Assembly (NCBI GenBank): GCA_017621975.1
Contig: JAGARW010000124.1
Span: 1 to 37,832 of the forward strand
DNA from: Lachnospiraceae bacterium
Lineage (GTDB): Bacteria > Bacillota > Clostridia > Lachnospirales > Lachnospiraceae
Direction: 5' to 3'
Length of the DNA stretch: 37,832 bases
Made by a program: the position numbers and the translations under genes. Below are positions 22,601 through 30,521 of the stretch, in pieces. Below the pieces are notes generated by a model that was not told where the DNA came from, searched no databases, and worked only from the letters and a program-made list of their open reading frames with translations. The stretch's first letter is position 1. The number at the start of each line of letters is the position of its first letter.

Positions 22601-23842
22601 TTATGCTTCGATTTCGTGAATCAGAAGTCCGCTGCGCAGCTTCGGCTCAAACCATGTTGATTTCGGCGGCATCAGAAGTCCTGCGTCGGACACGTCGAAC
22701 AGCTCCTGAATCGACGTCGGATACATCGCGAACGCCACCTTGCAGTCCTCCGACACACGGCGCTCCAATTCGGCAAGCCCGCGGATACCTCCGACAAAAT
22801 CAATCCTTGTATCCGTCTTCGGATCTTCAATGCCAAGCAGCGGCGTCAGCACTTCCTTCTGCAGAATGGAAACGTCAAGCCGACCGACCGGATCGGCTCC
22901 GTCGTTATCTTTTTGATAAGTGAGACGATACCATTCTCCTTCCAGATACATTGTGATCTCGCCTTTCACAGCTGGACGCACCGCCTCTTTGCCAAGCTTT
23001 TCTACCCGGAACGCTTTCGAAAGCTTATCCAGGAACGCCTCCGGCGTATAGCCGTTTAAATCTTTGACGACACGGTTGTAATCCATAATCATAAGCTGTT
23101 CGTCCGGGAACAGCACCGACAGAAAATAATTGAATTCTTCCGTCCCTGTATAATCAGGATGCGCCGCTCTTCTTTTTAAAGCTACCTTGACGGCGGATGC
23201 ACATCTGTGATGCCCATCGGCAATATAGATCTCCTGAACCTCCCGGAAACCTTCTTCGATCATGCGGATTCTTTCGTCGTCTGCGATTCTCCACATTTTA
23301 TGACCGATTCCGTCCTCGGATATAAAATCATACAGCGGCGCTTCCCGCTTTACCGCGTCGACCTGCTCATTGATCTTCGCCTTTGCACGATAAGCAAGAA
23401 AGATCGGACCTGTCTGCGCGCTGCATATATCGACATGGCGGATGCGGTCTTCTTCTTTTTCCGCTCTTGTATTTTCATGTTTCTTGATCACGCCGCTCTC
23501 GTAATCATCCACACTGGCGCAGGCGGCGATACCCGTCTGCGTCCGACCGTCCATTGTCAGTTCATATATGTAATAGCACGGCTTTTCTTCTTTTACGAAC
23601 TCTCCCTTTTCAATCATACCGTATAGAAGCTCTTTCGCTTTTTCATAAACGCAGGGAGCGTACATATCCGTCGTTTCCTCGAACTGTGTTTCCGCCCTGT
23701 CGATCCGCAGAAAGGACATCGGATTTTTTTTCGTCTCTGCAAGCGCCTCTTTCCGGTTATATACGTCATAGGGAAGCGCTGCTATTTTGTCCTCCAATCC
23801 CTCGCGCGGGCGGACGCCGCTAAATGGTCTGATATTAGCCAT
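22601..23842 (-). CDS. DUF1015 family protein
   Basis: A 413-residue cytoplasmic protein with the DUF1015 signatures: N-terminal 'ANIRPFSGVRP...AALPYDVYNRKEA', 'PMSFLRIDRAE', central 'IYIADGHHRCASAVKVALK' near residue 208 and C-terminal 'DTRIDFVGGI' and 'MPPKSTWFEPKLRSGLLIHEI'. The 'DGHHR' core resembles the nucleotide-binding turn of ParB-like/SerK-type proteins; this is a visual resemblance only. Family members often sit near serA and serC in Clostridia, as here, but their activity is not established to my knowledge. GAGGA is seven bases before ATG 23842; its promoter is divergent from that of element A. glgB follows 75 bases downstream. Confidence 0.9.
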   Translation of the reverse strand: MANIRPFSGVRPREGLEDKIAALPYDVYNRKEALAETKKNPMSFLRIDRAETQFEETTDMYAPCVYEKAKELLYGMIEKGEFVKEEKPCYYIYELTMDGRTQTGIAACASVDDYESGVIKKHENTRAEKEEDRIRHVDICSAQTGPIFLAYRAKAKINEQVDAVKREAPLYDFISEDGIGHKMWRIADDERIRMIEEGFREVQEIYIADGHHRCASAVKVALKRRAAHPDYTGTEEFNYFLSVLFPDEQLMIMDYNRVVKDLNGYTPEAFLDKLSKAFRVEKLGKEAVRPAVKGEITMYLEGEWYRLTYQKDNDGADPVGRLDVSILQKEVLTPLLGIEDPKTDTRIDFVGGIRGLAELERRVSEDCKVAFAMYPTSIQELFDVSDAGLLMPPKSTWFEPKLRSGLLIHEIEA

Positions 23843-23892
23843 CGTAGTTTCCTCACATTCTTTTTGTATTTTCTTTTTATATTCTATTTATA

Positions 23893-23921
23893 ATTTTAAC
23901 AAATCCGTCTTCTTAATACAA
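23893..23921 (-). promoter_or_regulatory. Promoter of the DUF1015 gene
   Basis: The minus strand reads TTGTAT (23921-23916), 17 bases, then TAAAAT (23898-23893). It is back to back with the plus-strand promoter at 23929-23957; the -35 boxes are seven bases apart. Confidence 0.55.
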
Positions 23922-23928
23922 TTCGTTT

Positions 23929-23957
23929 TTGACAGAAAAAATAAGCGGTGATAGAAT
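23929..23957 (+). promoter_or_regulatory. Strong promoter in front of structured element A
   Basis: A perfect -35 TTGACA (23929-23934), a 17-base spacer and TAGAAT (23952-23957). Transcription should start near 23964, at the very edge of the long inverted repeat. The element would therefore form the leader of the RNA for the 92-residue gene, or an RNA of its own. Confidence 0.8.
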
Positions 23958-23970
23958 AGTACATAAAATA

Positions 23971-24268
23971 CGGACGTGAAAGAGCGCTTTGAGTCCGAAA
24001 ACATCAGATTGCATAAAGTAATTGCCCGCTGTCAGCTTCGAAAAATGGATTTTCTAAAATGTTCCCGAAAGGCTATTTATATTTTACGCAACCGTCCGCA
24101 ATTCGCCGTCCGGGCTCAGCGCGGACTTTTCAGGACATCCATGTCCTGAAATTTCTGGCATACGGCGGAACATCAAGAAAATCTCATTTTCTCTCGCAAT
24201 CGACAGCTTAGCAATTATTTTATGCAATCTGATGCCGGAATCTCCAGCACATTTTTCACCGTCCGCAT
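23971..24268 (+). ncRNA. Structured element A: long hairpin with conserved two-hairpin core
   Basis: The two ends form an imperfect inverted repeat of about 90 bases per arm (for example CATCAGATTGCATAAA near 24003 against its complement near 24233). Inside is a 136-base core (24048-24183) closed by GATTTTCT/AGAAAATC and GTTCC/GGAAC. The core holds hairpin 2 (GTCCGC 24094-24099 with GCGGAC 24121-24126; loop containing ATTCGCC and GGCTCA) and hairpin 3 (TTTCAGGACAT 24128-24138 with ATGTCCTGAAA 24141-24151). The core recurs as element B with compensatory changes. A strong promoter starts transcription at its edge; no terminator follows before the 92-residue gene. Regulatory leader, stand-alone RNA and mobile repeat are all open. 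I recognise no named RNA family. Confidence 0.65.
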
Positions 24269-24295
24269 TAATTTATTAGAAAGGAATGAGAAAGC

Positions 24296-24574
24296 ATGAC
24301 GAAAGAACAGGAAGCTATGCTGACCCGTATCAACAAATATGCAGAAGAAGTAATGGGGGATATCGATCCTCAGAAAACGCCCGTATCGCAGCAGCTTGAG
24401 CAGTTAAAACCGATTATGGAAACGATCGCTTCCGAGCAGAACCGCCCGCTTACGGATATTTTCATTGAATATATGGATCTCGCCAGCGAATTTTCCGTAA
24501 AAAATGCAAAGGATTTTCAAGACGATTATCTTGATTTTGACGCCGTGCAGGGCGACTTGTACAAGCTGCACTAA
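24296..24574 (+). CDS. Small helical hypothetical protein (92 aa)
   Basis: A 92-residue acidic, helix-rich protein ('MTKEQEAMLTRINKYAEEVM', then 'VSQQLEQLKPIMETIASEQ', ending 'FDAVQGDLYKLH'). AAAGGA lies ten bases before the ATG at 24296. It has no signal peptide or membrane segment and belongs to no family I recognise. It is transcribed from the promoter at 23929 through structured element A, so its leader would be about 330 bases long, and it has its own terminator just downstream. Its expression may depend on how the leader folds (inference). Confidence 0.7.
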   Translation: MTKEQEAMLTRINKYAEEVMGDIDPQKTPVSQQLEQLKPIMETIASEQNRPLTDIFIEYMDLASEFSVKNAKDFQDDYLDFDAVQGDLYKLH

Positions 24575-24592
24575 ACATAAAGATTTGAAGCG

Positions 24593-24631
24593 AAAAAAGA
24601 AAGCTGTCCATCAAAAACAGCTTTCTTTTTT
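24593..24631 (+). terminator. Terminator of the 92-residue gene
   Basis: GAAAGCTGT (24599-24607) pairs with ACAGCTTTC (24617-24625), flanked by an A-run and a run of T, allowing use on both strands. It ends nine bases before element B. Confidence 0.85.
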
Positions 24632-24640
24632 ATTTCATAG

Positions 24641-24936
24641 GATTCGGGGGCAAAAGGTTTTATTGAAAACTGGTACTGTCAAATTATATTGACTGTGCCT
24701 GCGCAGGATATTAGGCTTTCTTAGTGTTCCGCCTCCATGCAGCAATTTTCGGACACGATGTCCGAAAAAGGCGAAGTTGAGCCACGGATGGCGAATCTTC
24801 GCCGATTGCGTCAGACTGTTTCAGATTATTGCCGGAACGCTTAGAAAGTCTTATATCCGCAGCCCGGAACAGAAAATAAAATTTTTGTACAATTTGACCA
24901 GGCATCGTAAAAATAAAACCTTTTGACACCCGAATC
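24641..24936 (-). ncRNA. Structured element B: second copy of the long hairpin element
   Basis: A 296-base inverted repeat with ends GATTCGGG and CCCGAATC and arms sharing CAAAAGGTTTTATT. On the minus strand its 137-base core (24850-24714) follows the same order as element A: closing helix, GTTCC/GGAAC, GGCGAAG/CTTCGCC hairpin (24770-24776 with 24797-24803) and TTTTCGGACA/TGTCCGAAAA hairpin (24746-24755 with 24759-24768), with the same ATTCGCC and GGCTCA loop blocks. The outer arms are unlike those of A in sequence. TTCATAG occurs directly on both sides (24634-24640, 24937-24943), like a target duplication. It would be read as the 3' region of serC-serA. Function unknown. Confidence 0.6.
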
Positions 24937-24989
24937 TTCATAGGAAACTACCCCGCTTTGTTTTGTACGAAAGTTGTGTTCCTATGAAG
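24936..24989. repeat. Perfect 11-bp inverted repeat downstream of serA
   Basis: CTTCATAGGAA (24936-24946) and TTCCTATGAAG (24979-24989) are exact complements around a 32-base loop. It begins 13 bases past the serA stop codon (transcription runs leftward), where a terminator is expected, but no T-run follows on either strand. One arm overlaps the direct repeat flanking element B. Confidence 0.6.
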
Positions 24990-25001
24990 CCTGCGGACGT
25001 A

Positions 25002-26165
25002 TTATTTTACGACTCTGACGCGGAATACGCCGTCGATCTGCTCAAGCGTCTCAATAATCTCTTTTGTCGCCGGCGTTTCTACGTCGAGCATCGTATAAGC
25101 GACCTCGCCTCTCGACTTATTCGTCAGGTCGGAAATATTGATGCCGTTGTCGCCGAACGCCGCCGTAAATTTAGCGATCATGTTCGTAACGTTTTTATGG
25201 AAGATCGCGATACGTCCCGCCTTGTCGCAGACGCCCATATCGCAGTTCGGATAATTTACGCTGTTCTTGATGTTGCCGTTTTCCAGATATTCCATCATTT
25301 CCTTGACAGCCATCTTTGCACAGTTGTCCTCGGACTCCTCCGTAGAAGCGCCAAGGTGCGGAATGACGATACATCCCTCCGCTCCGACTGTCGTCGGATT
25401 GGCAAAATCGGAAACATACTTTCTTACTTTTCCTTCCCCGATCGCGGCAATCACAGCCTTTTCATCTACAAGCAAGTCTCTCGCGAAGTTCAGAAGGATC
25501 ACGCCGTCCTTCATCTTACCGATCGCTTCTGCATTTATCATACCCTTTGTCGCATCCATAAGCGGCACATGGATCGTAATAATATCGCAGTTTGCATAGA
25601 TCTCATCCACGTTCAGCACATGTTTTACGTCGCGGCTTAAATTCCATGCGGCGTCTACGGATACATACGGGTCATAGCCGTAAACTTCCATACCGAGATG
25701 CTTCGCTACGTTGGCAACCTTGACGCCGATCGCGCCAAGACCGATGATACCGAGCTTTTTGTTCTCGATCTCCGTACCGGCAAATTTCTTTTTCTCTTTT
25801 TCGGCAGCTTTTGCCACATCTTCATTGCCGACCTGCGTTTTCACCCATTCGATACCGCCGACAACATCTCGGGAAGCAAGCAGCATACCTGCGATGACAA
25901 GCTCTTTTACGCCGTTTGCGTTCGCGCCCGGCGTATTAAATACAACGATACCTTTTTCCGCGCATTGATCGAGCGGAATGTTATTGACGCCTGCGCCCGC
26001 CCTCGCGACGGCAAGCAGTTCGTCTGAAAGCTCCATATCGTGCATCGCGGCGCTTCTGACAAGAATGCCCTGCGCATCGTTTATTTCCTTTGTCTCTTTA
26101 AAATTCTCACGGAACAAGTCAAGACCTACTTTTGCAATAGGATTCAGGCAATAATATTGAAACAT
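25002..26165 (-). CDS. serA: D-3-phosphoglycerate dehydrogenase
   Basis: A 387-residue enzyme of the short SerA type. It oxidises 3-phosphoglycerate to 3-phosphohydroxypyruvate with NAD, the first step of serine synthesis. The Rossmann motif 'GLGAIGVKVANVA' begins at residue 142. The catalytic Arg is in 'LLNFARDLLVDE' and the catalytic His in 'IPHLGASTEESEDN'. A C-terminal ACT domain (about 317-387, 'GDNGINISDLTNKSRGEVAY') suggests allosteric control by serine. Its ATG shares a base with the serC stop (TAATG), and its AAAGGAG site lies within the end of serC, so translation is coupled. Upstream order serC then serA is typical of Clostridia. Confidence 0.96.
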   Translation of the reverse strand: MFQYYCLNPIAKVGLDLFRENFKETKEINDAQGILVRSAAMHDMELSDELLAVARAGAGVNNIPLDQCAEKGIVVFNTPGANANGVKELVIAGMLLASRDVVGGIEWVKTQVGNEDVAKAAEKEKKKFAGTEIENKKLGIIGLGAIGVKVANVAKHLGMEVYGYDPYVSVDAAWNLSRDVKHVLNVDEIYANCDIITIHVPLMDATKGMINAEAIGKMKDGVILLNFARDLLVDEKAVIAAIGEGKVRKYVSDFANPTTVGAEGCIVIPHLGASTEESEDNCAKMAVKEMMEYLENGNIKNSVNYPNCDMGVCDKAGRIAIFHKNVTNMIAKFTAAFGDNGINISDLTNKSRGEVAYTMLDVETPATKEIIETLEQIDGVFRVRVVK

Positions 26166-27247
26166 TACAGATTCTCCTTTTCAAATTTCTTCATGAATTC
26201 TACAAGCGCGGTAACGCCTTCAATCGGCATTGCATTGTAAATGCTTGCGCGCATACCGCCGACCGTTCTATGTCCTTTCAGGTTCTCAAAGCCCGCTTCC
26301 TTTGCCTCCTTGACAAATTTGGCGTCCAGCTCTTCGCTTCCCGTAACGAACGGCACGTTCATAAGAGAACGGTCTTTCTTTTCCACCGTACCGTGGAAAA
26401 GCTTGCTTTCGTCAAGGAAATCATACAGAATCTTCGCTTTCTTTTCGTTTCTTTCCTTCATAACGGAAAGCCCGCCCATCTTCTTTAACCATTTGAACAC
26501 CTTACCGCAAATATAAATACCGTATGCGGGCGGCGTATTGTACAGGGAACCCGCGTCCGCATGTGTCTTGTATTTGAGCATGGTCGGCGTGCCCGGAAGC
26601 ACGTCTTCCGTAATCAGGTCTTCTCTGATAATTACGATCACAACGCCCGCAGGCCCGATGTTTTTCTGCACGCCGCCATAGATCACGCCGTATTTTGTCA
26701 CATCGACAGGCTCGGACAAAAAGCAGGAAGAAACGTCCGATACGAGCGTCTTGCCCTTTGTATTCGGAAGCTCCTTGAATTTCGTTCCGTAGATTGTATT
26801 ATTCTCACATATGTACACATAATCCGCGTCTTCGGAAATCGGCAGATCGGAGCAGTCGGGAATATAGGAAAACGTCTTATCCTCGCTGGATGCGATCTTA
26901 TTTGCCTTACCGTAAATGCAGGCTTCCTGATATGCTTTCTTTGCCCATTGTCCCGTTACGATATAATCCGCCACTTTATTTTTCATCAGATTCATCGGAA
27001 TCATAGCGAACTGCTGACTCGCGCCGCCCTGCAAAAAGAGCACCTTATAATTATCGGGAATATTCATCAGATCGCGCAGGTCTGCTTCCGCCTCTTTAAT
27101 AATGGTATCATAAGCCTTAGATCGGTGACTCATCTCCATTACCGACATCCCGGTCCCCTTATAATCTAACATTTCATCTGCGGCTTCTTTTAATACTTCT
27201 TCAGGCAGAACAGCCGGTCCTGCTGAAAAATTGTACACTCTGGACAT
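26165..27247 (-). CDS. serC: Phosphoserine aminotransferase
   Basis: A 360-residue PLP enzyme of standard SerC length. It converts 3-phosphohydroxypyruvate and glutamate to O-phosphoserine and 2-oxoglutarate. The N-terminus 'VYNFSAGPAVLPEEVLKEA', 'LFLQGGASQQFAMIPMNL', the PLP-binding Lys195 in 'YGGVQKNIGPAG', and the C-terminal 'GHRTVGGMRASIYNAMP' are all diagnostic. GAGGAGG is seven bases before ATG 27247. It leads the serC-serA operon from a good promoter. The third enzyme, phosphoserine phosphatase (serB), is not in this window. Confidence 0.97.
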   Translation of the reverse strand: MSRVYNFSAGPAVLPEEVLKEAADEMLDYKGTGMSVMEMSHRSKAYDTIIKEAEADLRDLMNIPDNYKVLFLQGGASQQFAMIPMNLMKNKVADYIVTGQWAKKAYQEACIYGKANKIASSEDKTFSYIPDCSDLPISEDADYVYICENNTIYGTKFKELPNTKGKTLVSDVSSCFLSEPVDVTKYGVIYGGVQKNIGPAGVVIVIIREDLITEDVLPGTPTMLKYKTHADAGSLYNTPPAYGIYICGKVFKWLKKMGGLSVMKERNEKKAKILYDFLDESKLFHGTVEKKDRSLMNVPFVTGSEELDAKFVKEAKEAGFENLKGHRTVGGMRASIYNAMPIEGVTALVEFMKKFEKENL

Positions 27248-27293
27248 GAATCTTCCTCCTCAACTTATTCTGTTTCAAAACCTAACAGGTTTC

Positions 27294-27322
27294 ATTGTAC
27301 CTTTTTAAGAACAATACGTCAA
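27294..27322 (-). promoter_or_regulatory. Promoter of serC-serA
   Basis: The minus strand reads TTGACG (27322-27317), 17 bases, then TACAAT (27299-27294). Expected start is near 27287, leaving a 40-base leader with a small AAACC/GGTTT hairpin. The promoter lies in the gap just after the L,D-transpeptidase gene; no riboswitch or T-box is seen. Confidence 0.7.
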
Positions 27323-27326
27323 TACT

Positions 27327-28763
27327 TTAATAGAACATAACGACGGGCGTTCCGATTTCCACACGCTCATAAAGCTGCGCCATCGCCTCTTCCGGTGTGT
27401 TGATACAGCCGTGAGAGCCTTTTGTCTTATAGATCTCGCCGCCGAATTCGTCCCGCCACCTTGCGTCGTGAATGCCGATACCGCCCTTGACCGGCATCCA
27501 GTATTTGACGAACGATGCGTACCCCGGTCCGCGCAGCGTCCGGTTTCTTTGTTTTGCATAGACATAGCAGACCATAGGCGGCGTGTCGCGCCGACGCAGC
27601 ATATCTCCGGTCACGACCGGCGTATCAAGAACACATTTGCCGTCTTCATAGTAATACAAATGCTGCTCTCCCATATCGATCTCGATATACGTATCTCCGA
27701 TATCGTCTCTTCCCTTCTGCCTTGCCTCCTGCAGATAAACGGGGTCGCGTACTTCCGTCCGCCTCTCGCAAAACGCCTGATACAAATATTCCTTTTCCGC
27801 CTTTCGGTCGATCCGGTTGCCGTACGTCCCTCCGGTAATCGTTACCGTATCGCCTCTTGTCGCATGGAAGGCGCGCTCCGCGCCTACCGTATCGTACCGG
27901 TCCGCAAGCGAATCGACAAACGCCTCCAGTTTTTCCCGGTCGACGGTAAATTCTCCGTTTTCGTCGACCAAAAACGGATTCTCGCCCGTCGTAAGCACAT
28001 CTTCGTCGGAAGACGTATCGTTCTGCGCTACGAGCCAGTCGCAGACGATATCCGGCGTCAGCCGTACCTCTTCCTTACCGAACCGATAACGGACGCCGCA
28101 CGTCTGAAACGCGTCGATCCTGCGCCACAGATCGATCACGGACTGCATTTCCTCATCAAGCGGGAGATCGTGATAACAGCCTTCCGCAGCCAGATCGCAT
28201 ACCTGATCGCCGCGCAGCATGGCTTCCTTTATCGTTTCCCGGCATTTTTCCGGATCCAGAACCCGCTCCCGTTCGTTGACAAGTTCATAACCGTTTGCCG
28301 TTTTCCGTATAAATACCCTGTAGGCGTCGTCCGTCTTTCTCTCCTTCACAAAAGAAAGATCGGAAAAAACCTGTTCGAACCGTTTTTCGTCAAAACTCCG
28401 CTCCGGTATGATCTCACGCCTTGAAGCCGGCGCTCTCACATTTTCATACCACTTCCACGGATTCTGTTCCGCAAACAGTGCAAGCAGCGGCTTCTCGTAA
28501 CTTTGCTCCAGACCGATATCTTCCATACGGACGTTCTCCCGCTCTCCGCCCGGAAGCAGCAGCGTAAGCGTTTCATACTCCGGCTGCGCAAGCAGCTCTG
28601 TATTGACTGTCCAGACGCTTTTTCCGGTGCAGTAGATTCCGTTGATCCATGTGCCGTAAGAAAAACGTCCCATATAGTAAACGGACAGCCCTATATACAG
28701 GGCTGCCGGAATACCAATGACTATATCCGCGATGCGGAGTAATTTTTGTATTTTATGCTTCAT
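27327..28763 (-). CDS. L,D-transpeptidase (YkuD) with peptidoglycan-binding-like N-terminal region
   Basis: A 478-residue membrane-anchored protein. Residues 12-32 are a membrane segment, so the rest lies outside the cell. The middle (about 40-330) resembles the YoaR/PG_binding_4-type region found before YkuD domains in Clostridia (inference). The C-terminal YkuD domain starts at about 355 ('TYIEIDMGEQHLYYYEDGK') and has the catalytic 'GIGIHDARW...GSHGCINTPEEA', with Cys as nucleophile. Such enzymes make 3-3 cross-links in peptidoglycan and resist beta-lactams. The ribosome binding site is weak. It follows ilvB by 55 bases with no terminator seen, so partial co-transcription is possible. Confidence 0.93.
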   Translation of the reverse strand: MKHKIQKLLRIADIVIGIPAALYIGLSVYYMGRFSYGTWINGIYCTGKSVWTVNTELLAQPEYETLTLLLPGGERENVRMEDIGLEQSYEKPLLALFAEQNPWKWYENVRAPASRREIIPERSFDEKRFEQVFSDLSFVKERKTDDAYRVFIRKTANGYELVNERERVLDPEKCRETIKEAMLRGDQVCDLAAEGCYHDLPLDEEMQSVIDLWRRIDAFQTCGVRYRFGKEEVRLTPDIVCDWLVAQNDTSSDEDVLTTGENPFLVDENGEFTVDREKLEAFVDSLADRYDTVGAERAFHATRGDTVTITGGTYGNRIDRKAEKEYLYQAFCERRTEVRDPVYLQEARQKGRDDIGDTYIEIDMGEQHLYYYEDGKCVLDTPVVTGDMLRRRDTPPMVCYVYAKQRNRTLRGPGYASFVKYWMPVKGGIGIHDARWRDEFGGEIYKTKGSHGCINTPEEAMAQLYERVEIGTPVVMFY

Positions 28764-28818
28764 AGGCTGTTCTCTTTAGCGTATATGCGCCCGGACGAAC
28801 CGCTTCCTCATCCGCCGC

Positions 28819-30498
28819 TTATTTTTCCTTTGCTTTCAGATCGTCTCCGTCAAACGCCTCGCTGATCGCCCCGCCGGGAGCCACCATCGGGAACACCTTG
28901 TCGTCCTTCGGGATCACGCATTCGATCACGACGGGACCGCCTGCGGAAAGCGCTTCCTCGAGCGCGGGAGCCACTTCTTCTTTTTTCGTCACACGGATCG
29001 CCTTACAGCCGAGTCCTTCGGAAACCTTGCAGAAATCCACTTTATCCTCAAGGACCGTCTGGGAATATCTGTGATCGTAAAACAGCGTCTGCCACTGACG
29101 CACCATGCCGAGCACATGGTTGTTGATCACGACCTGAATAATCGGGATATTATATCTGCTTGCCGTTGCAAGCTCGTTCATGTTCATACGGAAACAGCCG
29201 TCTCCCGCAATGTTGATACACGTCTTATCCGGTCTGCCGATCTTTGCGCCGATACATGCTCCGAGACCGTAGCCCATCGTACCGAGACCGCCGGAAGACA
29301 AAAAGCTCCTCGGCTGCGTGTATTTGTAATACTGCGCCGCCCACATCTGATGCTGTCCGACGTCCGTCGTAATGATCGCCTGACCGTTCGTAACGCGGTC
29401 GATCTCTTCCATTACATACGGGCAGGAAAGTCCTTCGTCCTCGTATTTGAGCGGAAATTTCTCTTTTAATTCCAGTATATGCGCATGCCATTGTTCATGA
29501 CGCTTCGGCTCCAGCTTCTCATTCAGGATCGAAAGCACATGCTTTAAGTCGCCGACAATGGAAGCGGCCGTTTTGATGTTTTTATTGATCTCCGCCGCAT
29601 CAATATCGATATGCAGCACCTTTGCTTTGGAAGCAAATTTCTTAGCGTTGCCGACAACCCGGTCCGAAAAGCGCGCTCCGAGCGCAATCAGCAGATCGCA
29701 TTCGCTGACGCCCAGATTGGAGATTTTTGTCCCGTGCATACCGATCATGCCGGTATACATCTCATCTTTGCCGTCGAAAGCGCCTTTGCCCATCAGCGTA
29801 TCGCATACGGGCGCGTCGATCTTTTTCGCAAATTCGCGCACCTCTTCGCAGGCTCCCGAAATAATCGCGCCGCCGCCAAGATAGATGTAAGGACGCTCCG
29901 CTCTGCGGATCAGATCGAGCGCCGCCTCAATGTCCTCGTCCGTAAATTTTTCAGGCGTGGGAGCCGCAGCAGGCTTCTGCGGAATATATTCGTATGTCGC
30001 CGCTGTGACGTCCTTTGTAATATCGACGAGCACCGGTCCCGGTCTTCCCGATCCTGCAATACGGAACGCCTTGCGGATCGTATCCGCCAGAATCGACACG
30101 TCTTTGACGATATAGCCGTGCTTCGTGATCGGCATCGTCACGCCCGCAATATCGACCTCCTGAAACGTATCCTTGCCGAGCAGCGGCAGATTGACGTTAG
30201 CTGTGATTGCCACCATCGGCACGCTGTCCATATAAGCGGTCGCAATACCGGTTACCAGATTAGTCGCCCCCGGTCCGCTCGTCGCCATACAGACGCCGGT
30301 TTTTCCGGTCGCCCTTGCATACCCGTCCGCCGCATGGGCAGCTCCCTGCTCATGCGAGGTCAGAATATGCTTGATTTCTTTATGTTTGTATAAAGCGTCG
30401 TATACGTTAAGAATCGTACCGCCCGGATATCCGAATACGGTATCAACCCCCTGCTCCTTCAAACATTCTATTACAATTTCCGCTCCTGTTAACTGCAT
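28819..30498 (-). CDS. ilvB: Acetolactate synthase large subunit
   Basis: A 559-residue thiamine diphosphate enzyme. It joins two pyruvates to acetolactate, or pyruvate and 2-oxobutyrate to acetohydroxybutyrate. Catalytic Glu50 lies in 'SHEQGAAHAADGYAR'. 'SGPGATNLVTGIATAYMDS' follows. The diphosphate-binding motif 'GDGCFRMNMNELATASRY' is near residue 430, ending in Asn-Asn. The C-terminus is complete ('EAFDGDDLKAKEK'). AGGAGG is seven bases before ATG 30498. It is the third gene of leuB-ilvD-ilvB. The regulatory small subunit gene ilvN/ilvH is not adjacent, so it must be elsewhere if present. Confidence 0.95.
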   Translation of the reverse strand: MQLTGAEIVIECLKEQGVDTVFGYPGGTILNVYDALYKHKEIKHILTSHEQGAAHAADGYARATGKTGVCMATSGPGATNLVTGIATAYMDSVPMVAITANVNLPLLGKDTFQEVDIAGVTMPITKHGYIVKDVSILADTIRKAFRIAGSGRPGPVLVDITKDVTAATYEYIPQKPAAAPTPEKFTDEDIEAALDLIRRAERPYIYLGGGAIISGACEEVREFAKKIDAPVCDTLMGKGAFDGKDEMYTGMIGMHGTKISNLGVSECDLLIALGARFSDRVVGNAKKFASKAKVLHIDIDAAEINKNIKTAASIVGDLKHVLSILNEKLEPKRHEQWHAHILELKEKFPLKYEDEGLSCPYVMEEIDRVTNGQAIITTDVGQHQMWAAQYYKYTQPRSFLSSGGLGTMGYGLGACIGAKIGRPDKTCINIAGDGCFRMNMNELATASRYNIPIIQVVINNHVLGMVRQWQTLFYDHRYSQTVLEDKVDFCKVSEGLGCKAIRVTKKEEVAPALEEALSAGGPVVIECVIPKDDKVFPMVAPGGAISEAFDGDDLKAKEK

Positions 30499-30521
30499 GT
30501 GATCTCCTCCTGTGTACCCGT

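Noticed and set aside
23971-24936. Elements A and B as a CRISPR array, or as ordinary MITEs
   Set aside because: There are only two large inverted-repeat units, no short repeats with spacers and no cas genes. MITEs conserve their ends, while here the core is conserved and the ends differ.
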